A stretch of 16,553 bases of DNA from a bacterium (GCA_029012525.1 JAQXMG010000010.1:1-16553); one strand, 5' to 3'; numbered from the stretch's first letter, positions 7,731-14,625 are shown. Numbers and translations: made by a program. The notes: a model not told the origin generated them from the sequence alone.

Positions 7731-7752
7731 GCCATTTTTTTAATATAATGGC
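7731..7752. terminator. Weak hairpin at the recombinase stop
   Basis: GCCATT (7731-7736) pairs with AATGGC (7747-7752) across a 10-nt A/T loop that contains the recombinase stop codon. It lies between two convergent reading frames, so it may end both. The stem is only 6 bp and the T-tract is poor. Confidence 0.35.
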
Positions 7753-9320
7753 TTGATTTTATAACAAATATTTACATTTTGTTCTTCGTCGATAACAATT
7801 TTATCTATTAACGAAGATAATAACTTTTTGCTTGGTCTTTTTAATGATAAATAGTCTTGAATAATGCTAGTATATTTAGCATTTTCTTTATTTGCTACTT
7901 TATTTTTGATAGCAAAAAGTTTTGTTTCTAATTCATTTATTTTTTTTTTAAGATTTATCTTTTCTTGTGTTAAGTTATTGTATTGTCTTTTAAACATTTC
8001 CTCGTCGATAATACCTTTTAACTTGTCCTTGTATAATCTATCAACGAATTGGTCTTGTTGGTTGATATCATTTTTGGCTTTTGTGATTTGTTTTTCTAAA
8101 TCAATTTGTATTTTAGTTATTTTATCATTGTTTTTTAATAACTCCTCGAAATTGTTAGTCTTTAAAAAAGCCTTACATTTTTTCTTGATGTCTTTTAAGA
8201 TTTCTCTTTCTAATTCGTCATAGTCTAATTTATGAGGGGTACATACATTGTATCTTGAATATTTTTTGTAATAATTACAATAGCAAATATTCTTTGTTTT
8301 CTTTTCGCCGTTGCAAGTCCATTTTGCTTGACCTATTGAAATTGTATGTCCGCATTCCTTACAAACAAGAAAGCCCCTTAATAAGTATTCGTTAGATTTT
8401 TCATTTCTATTTTTATTTTTAGAATACATATCTTGTACAATATCAAAAGTTTCCTCGTCAATGATAGCAGGACAAGCACCTTTTGCGATTATCCAATTTT
8501 TTCTATCATTTTTCTTTCTTTTCTTTGATTTATAACTTACTTTGTACTCTCTACATTGTGTTAAATCGCCTTTATAAGTAGGGTTTGTTAGTATGTCGCT
8601 GATAGTTCTTTCTTGCCATACTCCGTAAATGCTTGATTTAATACCACGATTTAAGTTTTTGTGAATACTTGGTATAGGTACATTTTCGTCAGTTAGTAGA
8701 TTTGCGATTTTTTTAACTCCCATACCACTTATAAATAAATCAAATATTCTTCTTATAACTTCGGCTTGTTCCTCGTTGATAATTAACTCGTGTTTATCAT
8801 AAGGTAGGTTTCTATCGTAGCCATAAGGAGCAATACCACCCATAAACTTACCATTTCTTTTTTGAGAGTTTAATGTTGCTTTTATTTTTGTTGATATATC
8901 TTTTACATACATCTCATTATAAAATGCTTTAAACATTAACATATCAGTATTTTGGTGTTTATCAAATGTATCAATGCCGTCAGCAAGAGCAACATATCTT
9001 ATACCTTTCTCTTGGAAATATTCAGTTGAATAGTATAAACTTTGTGAGATATTACGACCTAAACGGCTTGTATCTTTTGTAATAACCATATTTATACGAC
9101 CATTTTCTATATCATTTATAAGTTTAGTCCAACCGTCTCTATCAAATTGCGTACCACTAACTCCGTCGTCAATGTACTCGTCGATTAGCATTAAATTATT
9201 TCTTATAATATAGTTCATTATAAAGTCGCGTTGATTACTTATACTTTGGCTTTCGTCGTCCCTTTCGTCGTCTCTCGATAATCTTAAGTATATTCCTACT
9301 TTGTATGTTTCATTAGTCAT
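7740..9320 (-). CDS. Large serine recombinase (integrase) of the element
   Basis: A 526-residue site-specific recombinase that would join attP to attB by staggered cuts at a central dinucleotide. The resolvase domain opens with VGIYLRLSRDDE (catalytic Ser15, with Arg13), followed by DEYIDDGVSGTQFDRDGW and ITKDTSRLGRN, all conserved active-site regions. The recombinase domain has GGIAPYGY and NPTYKGD. A zinc ribbon with CKEC and further Cys (CNG...CYC...C) spans about residues 318-360. A long coiled coil follows at about 380-480, the segment that controls integration versus excision in this family. Start chosen at the ATG of MTNETYK, with AAAGGAGT 8 nt upstream; a longer ORF from 9365 lacks this. 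It sits just inside attL and reads towards it, typical of such integrases. It resembles TnpX/TndX-type clostridial recombinases in layout. Confidence 0.95.
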   Translation of the reverse strand: MTNETYKVGIYLRLSRDDERDDESQSISNQRDFIMNYIIRNNLMLIDEYIDDGVSGTQFDRDGWTKLINDIENGRINMVITKDTSRLGRNISQSLYYSTEYFQEKGIRYVALADGIDTFDKHQNTDMLMFKAFYNEMYVKDISTKIKATLNSQKRNGKFMGGIAPYGYDRNLPYDKHELIINEEQAEVIRRIFDLFISGMGVKKIANLLTDENVPIPSIHKNLNRGIKSSIYGVWQERTISDILTNPTYKGDLTQCREYKVSYKSKKRKKNDRKNWIIAKGACPAIIDEETFDIVQDMYSKNKNRNEKSNEYLLRGFLVCKECGHTISIGQAKWTCNGEKKTKNICYCNYYKKYSRYNVCTPHKLDYDELEREILKDIKKKCKAFLKTNNFEELLKNNDKITKIQIDLEKQITKAKNDINQQDQFVDRLYKDKLKGIIDEEMFKRQYNNLTQEKINLKKKINELETKLFAIKNKVANKENAKYTSIIQDYLSLKRPSKKLLSSLIDKIVIDEEQNVNICYKIKPLY

Positions 9321-9403
9321 AATTTTTACTCCTTTCGCTACTAACGAAACAACTTTTATATACATATATATTATACCATTTTTTGCCTTATTTTTAAAGC
9401 ATT

Positions 9404-9499
9404 TTAGTCGATATTTTCATTAAAATATATGATTAAAAATTGTTCCATAATTTCTTGTAATGTCTTTCCATTTTCTTCAAATGTGCTTGTGATTTTCAT
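9404..9499 (-). CDS. 31-aa ORF upstream of the recombinase
   Basis: A short reading frame, MKITSTFEENGKTLQEIMEQ followed by an amphipathic/hydrophobic helix and NENID. It has AGGTGG 5 nt before its ATG and ends 84 bp before the recombinase start on the same strand. The sequence looks like a real small protein rather than noise: a beta-like start, then one long helix. Small ORFs of this sort are, as far as I recall, common just ahead of serine recombinases in Firmicutes elements, but I cannot verify a family. A perfect 6-bp dyad lies just upstream and could control the pair. Confidence 0.55.
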   Translation of the reverse strand: MKITSTFEENGKTLQEIMEQFLIIYFNENID

Positions 9500-9517
9500 A
9501 AGTTCCACCTATTAAAA

Positions 9518-9533
9518 CTTATGCCGACATAAG
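9518..9533. promoter_or_regulatory. Dyad CTTATG-CCGA-CATAAG upstream of the recombinase operon
   Basis: A perfect 6-bp inverted repeat with a 4-nt spacer, 18 nt before the 31-aa ORF on the minus strand. It could be an operator or a small hairpin near the ribosome binding site. No clear -10/-35 pair could be fixed next to it. Confidence 0.45.
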
Positions 9534-9641
9534 ATTTTTATAAATCCTTTCTTCTCTTGCTTAAGCATCTAAAGAATAACATTAAAAAAAGCCTCAAATC
9601 TTGTGCGAAAAAATGCTGACTTTGTTCTAAATTAAAATATC

Positions 9642-9666
9642 AAAAAAGCCCGTAATTATTGGGCTT
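9642..9666 (-). terminator. Minus-strand rho-independent terminator without an upstream gene
   Basis: On the minus strand AAGCCC (9666-9661) pairs with GGGCTT (9651-9646) across a 9-nt loop, followed by TTTT and more. It is one of the few GC-bearing stems in this region. No ORF lies upstream on that strand, so it may end a leader or small RNA that begins between 9670 and 10010. Confidence 0.7.
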
Positions 9667-9994
9667 GTGTAAAAAACAACACCGATTTATCGAGCAAAAA
9701 GTTTTAATTTTAACAAAAAAATTATGCTATTTTTTAATACTTTGTGATAGTTTTTAGGTGTATGTCTATTTTATATATAATAAAGAAAGAAAATTATTAT
9801 TACAAAATAAAAAATTAGTAAAAAAAATTATTTGATTTTTTCGTTTTCCACTCGAAAAATCGGTATTAAAAAATGAAAAGAGCCTTTATTTATAAGGTTT
9901 TTATAAATTATAAATTGGAACACTTTTATTGTTTTTATGTGCCTTTTTTTTGCTTTTTTATTTGTTATTATGTATTTGCAAGCGAGATAAACCG

Positions 9995-10023
9995 GTTTAA
10001 AAGTTTGCTAAATATGTTATAAT
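9995..10023 (+). promoter_or_regulatory. Extended -10 promoter for the 10058 gene
   Basis: TGtTATAAT, with TG at 10015-10016 and TATAAT at 10018-10023. A poor -35 (GTTTAA, 9995-10000) sits 17 nt upstream, as is common for extended -10 promoters. The start codon lies 34 nt downstream. Confidence 0.65.
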
Positions 10024-10057
10024 AAGTGGCAACCCCACAATGAGAGGAATGATTAAA

Positions 10058-10432
10058 ATGTTAGAAACAAGAAAAAATGATTTAAAAAGATTTGAAGAAG
10101 AATATAAAGGTTGGAAAAATAAAATTAAAACGGCTATGAAAAGCCACAAGGCTAAAATGCTTGATAGTGAATGTAGCGATTTTGAAGATTTAAAATTAAT
10201 TTTTGCCTTTGATAACGGTCAAAAAATTGAAAATATTTTCAACGAAAACGAATATTTATACGAAAGAATAAGCGACTTAATAGATGTTATGAAAAATACC
10301 GGTTTCATAATAACTGATTTTATGGGAATAAATAATGTAATGTTAATTGATAATATTAAATGTTTTGAAAATGGCGATTATGATTATGAAGATAGTCGTC
10401 AAAGGGAATATTTTGATTTAAATAATTACTAA
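10058..10432 (+). CDS. Hypothetical 124-aa element protein
   Basis: An unrecognised soluble protein. The first ~35 residues (METRKNDLKRFEEEYKGWKNKIKTA-like, charged) form a probable helix or coiled coil; the rest is mixed, with an acidic C-terminus rich in Asp/Tyr. In-frame ATGs at 10040 and 10049 lie before or inside the GAGAGGA ribosome binding site, so the ATG at 10058, 10 nt after it, is the best start. It is the first gene of a two-gene operon under the extended -10 promoter. The start-site region is almost identical (20 of 21 bases) to that of the next gene. Confidence 0.7.
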   Translation: MLETRKNDLKRFEEEYKGWKNKIKTAMKSHKAKMLDSECSDFEDLKLIFAFDNGQKIENIFNENEYLYERISDLIDVMKNTGFIITDFMGINNVMLIDNIKCFENGDYDYEDSRQREYFDLNNY

Positions 10433-10468
10433 AAAAATAATATTTGTGAAATGAAAGGAATGATTAAA

Positions 10469-10714
10469 ATGATTAAAAACGGAGCATATTATTACACACA
10501 CCAAACTTTCTTATCACCAAAAGACGCTTATGGTGAATTACAAGAATATTTAGGAGTTTATATATCTGATTATTTAATAAAAAAATATAATTACAATAAA
10601 GAAGATGCTGAAAATCTAGCAATAGAATTAACTGAAAAATTTATTGAAACAGGAAATTTCGAAGATGCAACTGACGAGTATATTGAAAATTTTGTTGATA
10701 AAGATTTAAAATAA
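10469..10714 (+). CDS. Hypothetical 81-aa element protein
   Basis: A small acidic protein of unknown function, mainly helical by appearance (DAYGELQEYLGVYISDYLIKK, EDAENLAIELTEKFIETGNF). No membrane segment. AAAGGA precedes the ATG at 10469 by about 10 nt; the ATGs at 10451 and 10460 overlap that site and are unlikely. It follows the 124-aa gene by 36 bp and is followed by a good terminator, so the pair forms one transcript. Confidence 0.7.
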   Translation: MIKNGAYYYTHQTFLSPKDAYGELQEYLGVYISDYLIKKYNYNKEDAENLAIELTEKFIETGNFEDATDEYIENFVDKDLK

Positions 10715-10729
10715 TAAAAAACAAAACAA

Positions 10730-10756
10730 AGGTTATATGAAAATATAGCCTTTTTT
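10730..10756 (+). terminator. Rho-independent terminator
   Basis: AGGTTATA pairs with TATAGCCT (8 bp with one G-T pair) across a 6-nt loop and runs into six T. It ends the 10058-10714 operon immediately before the next promoter. Confidence 0.85.
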
Positions 10757-10758
10757 CG

Positions 10759-10767
10759 TGGTATAAT
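10759..10767 (+). promoter_or_regulatory. Extended -10 promoter TGgTATAAT
   Basis: TGgTATAAT lies 20 nt before the 371-aa gene start, directly after the preceding terminator. The same TGgTATAAT block recurs at 13066-13074 before the membrane operon. Confidence 0.7.
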
Positions 10768-10787
10768 TTAGATATGGAGGGCTTTAT

Positions 10788-11903
10788 ATGGGAAAAAGAC
10801 ACAATACATTAAGCGACGATATATTTAGAAATAGCAAGTATATTGCCACACTTGAAAAAGAGTTAGAAATTAGCGATTTTAAAAAAGAATCTTCGGATCA
10901 ATACGAAATAATGTTAAATGTATATAAAACCTTAATATTAGTTAATAACATCATATTTGCTGATAGTAATAAAAACATCAATGACAAGATATTTGAAATA
11001 GAATTAGAACTAGAAAAATGCTTATTTGGAAATAATGATAATGATAGCGAAAAATACCAATATAGCACAAGAACAATTAAAGGCTTATACGATAGCAATA
11101 CAAGACATCTTTTTAATAAGTTTATTGAGTGGTATGACTATTTAATGAATATAAATAAATTAGACCAAGTTAAATATGATGTTGAAGAAGAAATGAAAAA
11201 ACTTGAAGATGTTAATTTTGATATGGTTGTTAAGGGTGGTATTGAATACGAAAAAAACAAAGATAGCAACTATAAAATCTTTATTAGCAAGTTTAATAAT
11301 TTATATACCGATTATTTGGCTTTTAGAAAGCAATATAAAGACGATTTTAGTAATAACTATGGAATTGACTTAAACGAGGAAGAAATGCGTTATATTCGCT
11401 TTATTTACGATTTGGTGGCTTATGCTAATAATGGTATAGTTAAGATTTTATTTGATAAAGAGCCTACCGACTTTCAGCTGAACGAAACATCTACACCAGA
11501 GGAATATTACAAAGCATATTTGACATTATTACATCTTGATATTAAAGATAATGAACTATTTAAAAAGAATAGCGAAACATTTTTAAATAAAATAATTGTT
11601 GTTAGTCAAAGACTTAAGGAACATCTACCAAAAGAAAAAGCCTTTGCTATTGAAATGAAAGATTATATAAACTTATTTGATTATTATTATTTTATCGTTA
11701 GTATGAAAGATATTATCGACAATAAAATTGATGTGGTGGCAAATAACCTTTTAATAAATAAAATAATAAATGACTTAAAAGAAATATACGAACTAATAAC
11801 AAAAGACAATGAAGAAGAAATGATAAGCAATTATAAAGAGGCTTTTAACAAGTGCCAAGCGATTATTGAAAGAAATAAAAAGTATTACGAAAGGTTGAGT
11901 TAA
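10788..11903 (+). CDS. Hypothetical 371-aa helical protein of the element
   Basis: A large soluble protein I do not recognise. It is rich in Lys, Glu, Asp, Asn, Tyr and Ile and appears almost wholly alpha-helical, with several long charged helices and no Cys/His cluster, nucleotide-binding motif, signal peptide or membrane segment. GGAGGG sits 7 nt before the ATG. It is the first gene of a two-gene operon; the next gene starts 2 bp after its stop, which suggests the two products work together. No catalytic motif visible. It could be a scaffold, a regulator or a DNA-associated protein, and a defence or mobilisation role cannot be excluded. Confidence 0.75.
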   Translation: MGKRHNTLSDDIFRNSKYIATLEKELEISDFKKESSDQYEIMLNVYKTLILVNNIIFADSNKNINDKIFEIELELEKCLFGNNDNDSEKYQYSTRTIKGLYDSNTRHLFNKFIEWYDYLMNINKLDQVKYDVEEEMKKLEDVNFDMVVKGGIEYEKNKDSNYKIFISKFNNLYTDYLAFRKQYKDDFSNNYGIDLNEEEMRYIRFIYDLVAYANNGIVKILFDKEPTDFQLNETSTPEEYYKAYLTLLHLDIKDNELFKKNSETFLNKIIVVSQRLKEHLPKEKAFAIEMKDYINLFDYYYFIVSMKDIIDNKIDVVANNLLINKIINDLKEIYELITKDNEEEMISNYKEAFNKCQAIIERNKKYYERLS

Positions 11904-11905
11904 TT

Positions 11906-12610
11906 ATGAAAACAATAAACACTTTGAAAATAATGACCGACAATGAAAAAGAAAGAAACAAACAAAGAAAAAACACTAACGAAGAACAAGCCTTTTTAAA
12001 TAAAGCCCATAACTTTGTTGAAACTTATGTAATGCCTAAAATAAATATAAGTGATGTAATTGGAACATCTAAAAGCGATAACTTGTTATATGAAGATATG
12101 AAAGCAACGGCTGTCGATATGACTATTATGTTAGCCCAAGTAAATGAAGATAACAAAGCCCCTAATATGCTACAAGACAACGAAATTGATTTTATAAATA
12201 AAAGTGATGTAAAACTAAAAAAAGATATAGCAAATAGAATTAAAGAATATACAATAAAAAAATATACTTATGAAGATAAAGTTAATACCTATATCGTGGA
12301 ATATATAGAGCCATTATTAAAAGATTTAGACAAAGAAAAAACTATCATATTTGATAGCAACATAATTGAACTTGTAAAAAAATATATCTACCACGAAACA
12401 AAAGAAAGCATTGGTTATTCTATCTTTAAATATCTATATGACGAAAATTATACAAACGATTGGAACTTTCTATTTAATGACAATAAAAATGCTAAAAATG
12501 AATTCGTTGGAATTGTTAAAGATTTCTTGATTAAGTATTATAAAAAGATAGATATAAAAAAGGTTGATAAATTAGATATAGAGCAATTATTAAAAGCTGA
12601 CGCGAAATAA
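11906..12610 (+). CDS. Hypothetical 234-aa helical protein, partner of the 371-aa protein
   Basis: An unrecognised soluble protein, translated right behind the 371-aa gene (2-bp gap, AAAGG-type site inside the end of that gene). It opens with a very charged, disordered-looking stretch (NEKERNKQRKNTNEEQ), then helical segments with a Met-rich patch (YEDMKATAVDMTIMLAQVN) and a Lys-rich C-terminus. There is no membrane segment and no recognisable catalytic motif. Tight coupling and similar composition suggest a complex with the preceding protein (inference). Confidence 0.72.
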   Translation: MKTINTLKIMTDNEKERNKQRKNTNEEQAFLNKAHNFVETYVMPKINISDVIGTSKSDNLLYEDMKATAVDMTIMLAQVNEDNKAPNMLQDNEIDFINKSDVKLKKDIANRIKEYTIKKYTYEDKVNTYIVEYIEPLLKDLDKEKTIIFDSNIIELVKKYIYHETKESIGYSIFKYLYDENYTNDWNFLFNDNKNAKNEFVGIVKDFLIKYYKKIDIKKVDKLDIEQLLKADAK

Positions 12611-12628
12611 CGCGAATAAGCCTTTTTT
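12592..12628 (+). terminator. Probable terminator after the 371/234-aa operon
   Basis: A nested hairpin overlaps the stop codon: AAAAGCT and CGCG (12601-12604) pair with CGCG (12611-12614) and AGCCTTTT (one bulge), ending in six T. The inner stem is only 4 bp. Confidence 0.5.
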
Positions 12629-12644
12629 GTGCGTTTTTAGTTCG

Positions 12645-12650
12645 TATAAT
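12645..12650 (+). promoter_or_regulatory. Orphan TATAAT box with no obvious downstream gene
   Basis: A perfect TATAAT on the plus strand, with a T-rich -35 region. Transcription from it would run about 75 nt and then antisense into the Xre gene. No credible ORF follows, so it may drive a short or antisense RNA, or be chance. Confidence 0.35.
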
Positions 12651-12714
12651 AGAAATAATTACCTCTTAATTAAATCACTTAATAGGAGCGAAAAAACGAC
12701 TAAATTAAGGCAAC

Positions 12715-12738
12715 AAAAAAATATGTGCTATGACATAT
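12715..12738 (-). terminator. Terminator of the Xre repressor gene
   Basis: On the minus strand ATATGT pairs with ACATAT across a 6-nt loop, followed by seven T, directly after the repressor's TAG. The stem is A/T-rich but the T-tract is strong. Confidence 0.7.
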
Positions 12739-12996
12739 CTATTTGTTTTCTTCTTCGTCTAAATCGTCAAATAACGATTTCATGTGTATATCTAAAACCT
12801 TTGATATATGGTATAAGGTATTTAAAGAGCAAGTTTTAAAAGTATCGTTTTCTAAATCGCCGATAAAGTTTTCGGTATAACTACACTTTTCGGCAAGTTG
12901 TCTTTGCGTCCAACCTTTCGCTTTTCTATACTTGCGTATGTTTTTACCTACCCAATAATAAACATAGTTGTTATCTTCTTTTTCCCACTTTCTCAT
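12739..12996 (-). CDS. Xre/Cro-family helix-turn-helix repressor
   Basis: An 85-residue DNA-binding protein. The HTH_3 domain spans about residues 18-75: VGKNIRKYRKAKGWTQRQLAEKC is the first two helices, SYTENFIGDLEND the recognition region, and TLYHISKVLDIHMKSLF the closing helices. The start is taken at MRKWEKED, with GGAG 8 nt upstream; an in-frame ATG at 13017 lacks a site. It is transcribed divergently from the membrane/zinc-ribbon operon, and a dyad overlaps that operon's -35 region, so it most likely represses the operon and perhaps itself. Unlike phage repressors of the LexA/CI type it has no cleavable C-terminal domain; inactivation would need another factor. Confidence 0.9.
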   Translation of the reverse strand: MRKWEKEDNNYVYYWVGKNIRKYRKAKGWTQRQLAEKCSYTENFIGDLENDTFKTCSLNTLYHISKVLDIHMKSLFDDLDEEENK

Positions 12997-13045
12997 AGGT
13001 ATCACTCCATGTATCAATTATTCCACACAAAAAGCGTTTTTATAC

Positions 13046-13074
13046 CCTACGAATAGGTGGTGTTGTGGTATAAT
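13046..13074 (+). promoter_or_regulatory. Extended -10 promoter with candidate Xre operator
   Basis: TGgTATAAT ends at 13074, 22 nt before the first gene of the operon. The dyad CCTA-CGAA-TAGG (13046-13057) covers the -35 position. An Xre-type repressor is encoded divergently, which makes this dyad the best operator candidate. Confidence 0.6.
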
Positions 13075-13096
13075 AGTAATTGAAGGAGGTGTCTTT

Positions 13097-13345
13097 ATGA
13101 TACGAACATTTAATATTCTTGGTATCGGTGGTGCGAGTATTATATTTATCTTATCTTTTATTGTGCCAACAAATCCATTTGAAATAATAAAATGTGCTAT
13201 AAACGACTACCCAGCATTTATGATATATGGTATCGGTGGTGGTGCTTTATATTTATTAGTTTTATATGGTATTTATAACCTAATAGAAAAAATTAAAGAT
13301 TTCGTGTATAATAGATATAGCAATTATGACAAAGCAAAAAATTAG
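13097..13345 (+). CDS. Small two-helix membrane protein (82 aa)
   Basis: First gene of the Xre-flanked operon. Two membrane segments lie near residues 6-23 and 41-60, joined by a short loop, with a positively charged C-terminal tail (EKIKDFVYNRYSNYDKAKN), so both ends are probably cytoplasmic. The start is the ATG at 13097 with a full AAGGAGGTG site 5-6 nt upstream; the frame is open further upstream but without a start site. Glycine-rich repeats (IGGASIIF, IGGGALYL) are seen in both helices. Function unknown. It overlaps the next gene by 20 nt. Confidence 0.8.
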   Translation: MIRTFNILGIGGASIIFILSFIVPTNPFEIIKCAINDYPAFMIYGIGGGALYLLVLYGIYNLIEKIKDFVYNRYSNYDKAKN

Positions 13346-13565
13346 TTATTATGATTTATTAACTTTAATGAAAAATGACAATATACCAAAAGAAATATAC
13401 TTGTATATTTGTAATGAAAAAGCAAAGTATTATTATAGCCAACAAGACGGAAGTTATTTATTAAAGAATAGAAAAAAGCAAGGTTATAAGTTTAGTTTTT
13501 ATCTTAATGAAACAATTACCGATATACAAAGTTTAGAGCCAATAATTGAGATAGTTAAAAATTGA
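13326..13565 (+). CDS. Hypothetical 79-aa protein
   Basis: A small soluble basic protein beginning within the end of the preceding gene, so probably translated by coupling; no clear ribosome binding site of its own. The pattern YYDLLTLMKNDNIPKEI...YICNEKAKYYY, followed by LNETITDIQSLEPIIEIVKN, resembles a group of small proteins common in Firmicutes phages and plasmids in which a helix (LL-x-LIK-x-G-x-x-P) is followed by short beta strands. I recall that pattern but cannot confirm a family name. Function unknown. Confidence 0.65.
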   Translation: MTKQKISYYDLLTLMKNDNIPKEIYLYICNEKAKYYYSQQDGSYLLKNRKKQGYKFSFYLNETITDIQSLEPIIEIVKN

Positions 13566-13581
13566 AAGGAGTTGTTATTTT

Positions 13582-13671
13582 ATGATGGGAATACCTGTTA
13601 TTTTTGGAGCATTAGTAGTAGCAATAATAGTTGGTGTTGTTGTAGCAATAATTTTAAATAAGAAAAAATAA
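13582..13671 (+). CDS. 29-aa single-span membrane peptide
   Basis: A tiny protein: MMGIP, one hydrophobic helix of Val/Ile/Ala/Gly (about residues 5-25), then NKKK. AAAGGAG lies 11 nt before the ATG. The stop overlaps the AAGGAG site of the next gene, showing it is a real link of the operon. Single-span peptides of this shape include toxins of type I systems and small regulators of membrane proteins. No antisense RNA partner is evident, so no role is assigned. Confidence 0.65.
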   Translation: MMGIPVIFGALVVAIIVGVVVAIILNKKK

Positions 13672-13682
13672 GGAGTGATAAA

Positions 13683-14057
13683 ATGAGTTTAATTAAATGT
13701 GTAGAATGTGGCGAAGAAATAAGCGACAAATTAAATTGTTGTAGTAATTGCGGTTATCCGTTAAAAAACGAAAACAAAAAAAATAATAAAAATATTGGCA
13801 TTGGAATAGCATTTATTTTCTTGGGAATATTTGCTATCATTTGGGGGATATCTCTTGATTATGTTGGTCTTCCTTCTTCAAAAGAATATTATGGTGGTGA
13901 TGCATATTCGGGAATACAAAATGCTGCTTCAACAACGGCAAATAATGTTAATTATGTAGGAGAAATGTTATGTAGTGGTCTAAAAGGAATTATGCTTACG
14001 CTTGGTGGAACAATTATTTTATATGGTGTATCCGTTATAAAAAAGGAGGAAAATTAA
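13683..14057 (+). CDS. Zinc-ribbon membrane protein (124 aa), paralog 1
   Basis: The N-terminus is a zinc ribbon: Cys6-x-x-Cys9 and Cys20-x-x-Cys23 in the frame MSLIKCVECGEEISDK. After a Lys/Asn linker a first membrane helix spans about 38-57 and a second about 98-118, with a ~40-residue loop (Gly/Tyr/Ser/Ala/Asn-rich) likely on the outside. The zinc ribbon would face the cytoplasm. AAGGAG lies 7-8 nt before the ATG. It is the first of three adjacent paralogs with the same zinc-ribbon start but different tails. Such zinc-ribbon/TM proteins are widespread and mostly uncharacterised. Confidence 0.82.
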   Translation: MSLIKCVECGEEISDKLNCCSNCGYPLKNENKKNNKNIGIGIAFIFLGIFAIIWGISLDYVGLPSSKEYYGGDAYSGIQNAASTTANNVNYVGEMLCSGLKGIMLTLGGTIILYGVSVIKKEEN

Positions 14058-14237
14058 ATGGCTTTAATTAAATGTCAAAATTGTGGTAAAAATATAAGTG
14101 ATAAAGCAAATCGCTGTCCTCATTGTGATTTTTCGTATGTAAAGGAAAATAAAAAGAAACCAAAAATATTTATACCGATAATGGTCGGAATTGCCACTTT
14201 TGTTTTAATTATGTTTGCTTATATGTTTTTATTTTAG
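14058..14237 (+). CDS. Zinc-ribbon single-span membrane protein (59 aa), paralog 2
   Basis: A 59-residue protein: zinc ribbon with Cys6, Cys9, Cys20 and Cys23 (MALIKCQNCGKNISDKANRC), a Lys-rich linker, and one membrane helix at about 37-58 that ends the chain. Its ATG follows the previous stop with no gap; AAGGAGG lies at 14043-14049, inside the end of paralog 1. It is a shortened relative of paralog 1, lacking the outer loop and second helix. Confidence 0.8.
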   Translation: MALIKCQNCGKNISDKANRCPHCDFSYVKENKKKPKIFIPIMVGIATFVLIMFAYMFLF

Positions 14238-14267
14238 TAATAATCAAAAAAATTATGAGGTGTAAAA

Positions 14268-14588
14268 ATGGCTTTGATAAAATGTAGCGAGTGTGGAAAA
14301 GAGATAAGCGACAAAGCGAAAATGTGCGTTAATTGTGGCAACCCTATACAGCCTTTAGATGACGACTATTATGATATTGTATTTAAAGTAAATAAAATGT
14401 ATGATGCTTTTGATAATAATGATATTGTAGATAAAGTAAATAAAATGTATGAAGATTATAAAGATAGACATTTTGTATCTAAAAGAAAAAAATATGACGA
14501 AATAAAAGCATATAAAGGGGTAATAACTAATAAAGATAAAGATATGTTTAAGATTAATTTATTGAACATGATGAATAAAAAGAGTTAA
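14268..14588 (+). CDS. Zinc-ribbon protein (106 aa), paralog 3, soluble tail
   Basis: The same start as its neighbours (MALIKCSECGKEISDK; Cys6, Cys9, Cys20, Cys23), but followed by a soluble, acidic then basic tail instead of a membrane helix. The tail contains a 16-residue tandem duplication: DIVFKVNKMYDAF and DIVDKVNKMYEDY. The duplication is also clear in the DNA (48-bp period). GAGGTG lies 7 nt before the ATG. The shared zinc ribbons suggest the three proteins meet a common partner or one another (inference). Confidence 0.8.
   Translation: MALIKCSECGKEISDKAKMCVNCGNPIQPLDDDYYDIVFKVNKMYDAFDNNDIVDKVNKMYEDYKDRHFVSKRKKYDEIKAYKGVITNKDKDMFKINLLNMMNKKS
14371..14452 (+). repeat. 48-bp intragenic tandem duplication
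   Basis: ATGATATTGTA...TAAAGTAAATAAAATGTATGA occurs at 14371 and again at 14419; the first 34 nt agree at 32 positions. The 48-bp offset preserves the reading frame and adds 16 codons to the third zinc-ribbon gene. Confidence 0.8.
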
Positions 14589-14625
14589 TTTATAAAAAGA
14601 TATAAATGAGAGTTAGGAATAGAAA

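Larger units (their letters stand above)
9500..9994. other. ~500-bp non-coding region between recombinase and cargo genes
   Basis: Very A/T-rich with no convincing ORF on either strand. It holds the dyad at 9518-9533, a perfect palindrome GCTTAAGC (9559-9566), a minus-strand terminator at 9642-9666, an inverted repeat around 9835-9861 (TTTTTCG...CGAAAAA) and two opposed copies of an 11-nt motif, CGA[T/A]AAATCGG type, at 9682-9692 and 9853-9863. It may contain the regulatory or origin-like site of the element, or a small RNA. Nothing further can be assigned. Confidence 0.5.

Noticed and set aside
12627..12839. 70-aa plus-strand ORF
   Set aside because: It overlaps the Xre gene in antisense, has no ribosome site and no protein-like pattern.
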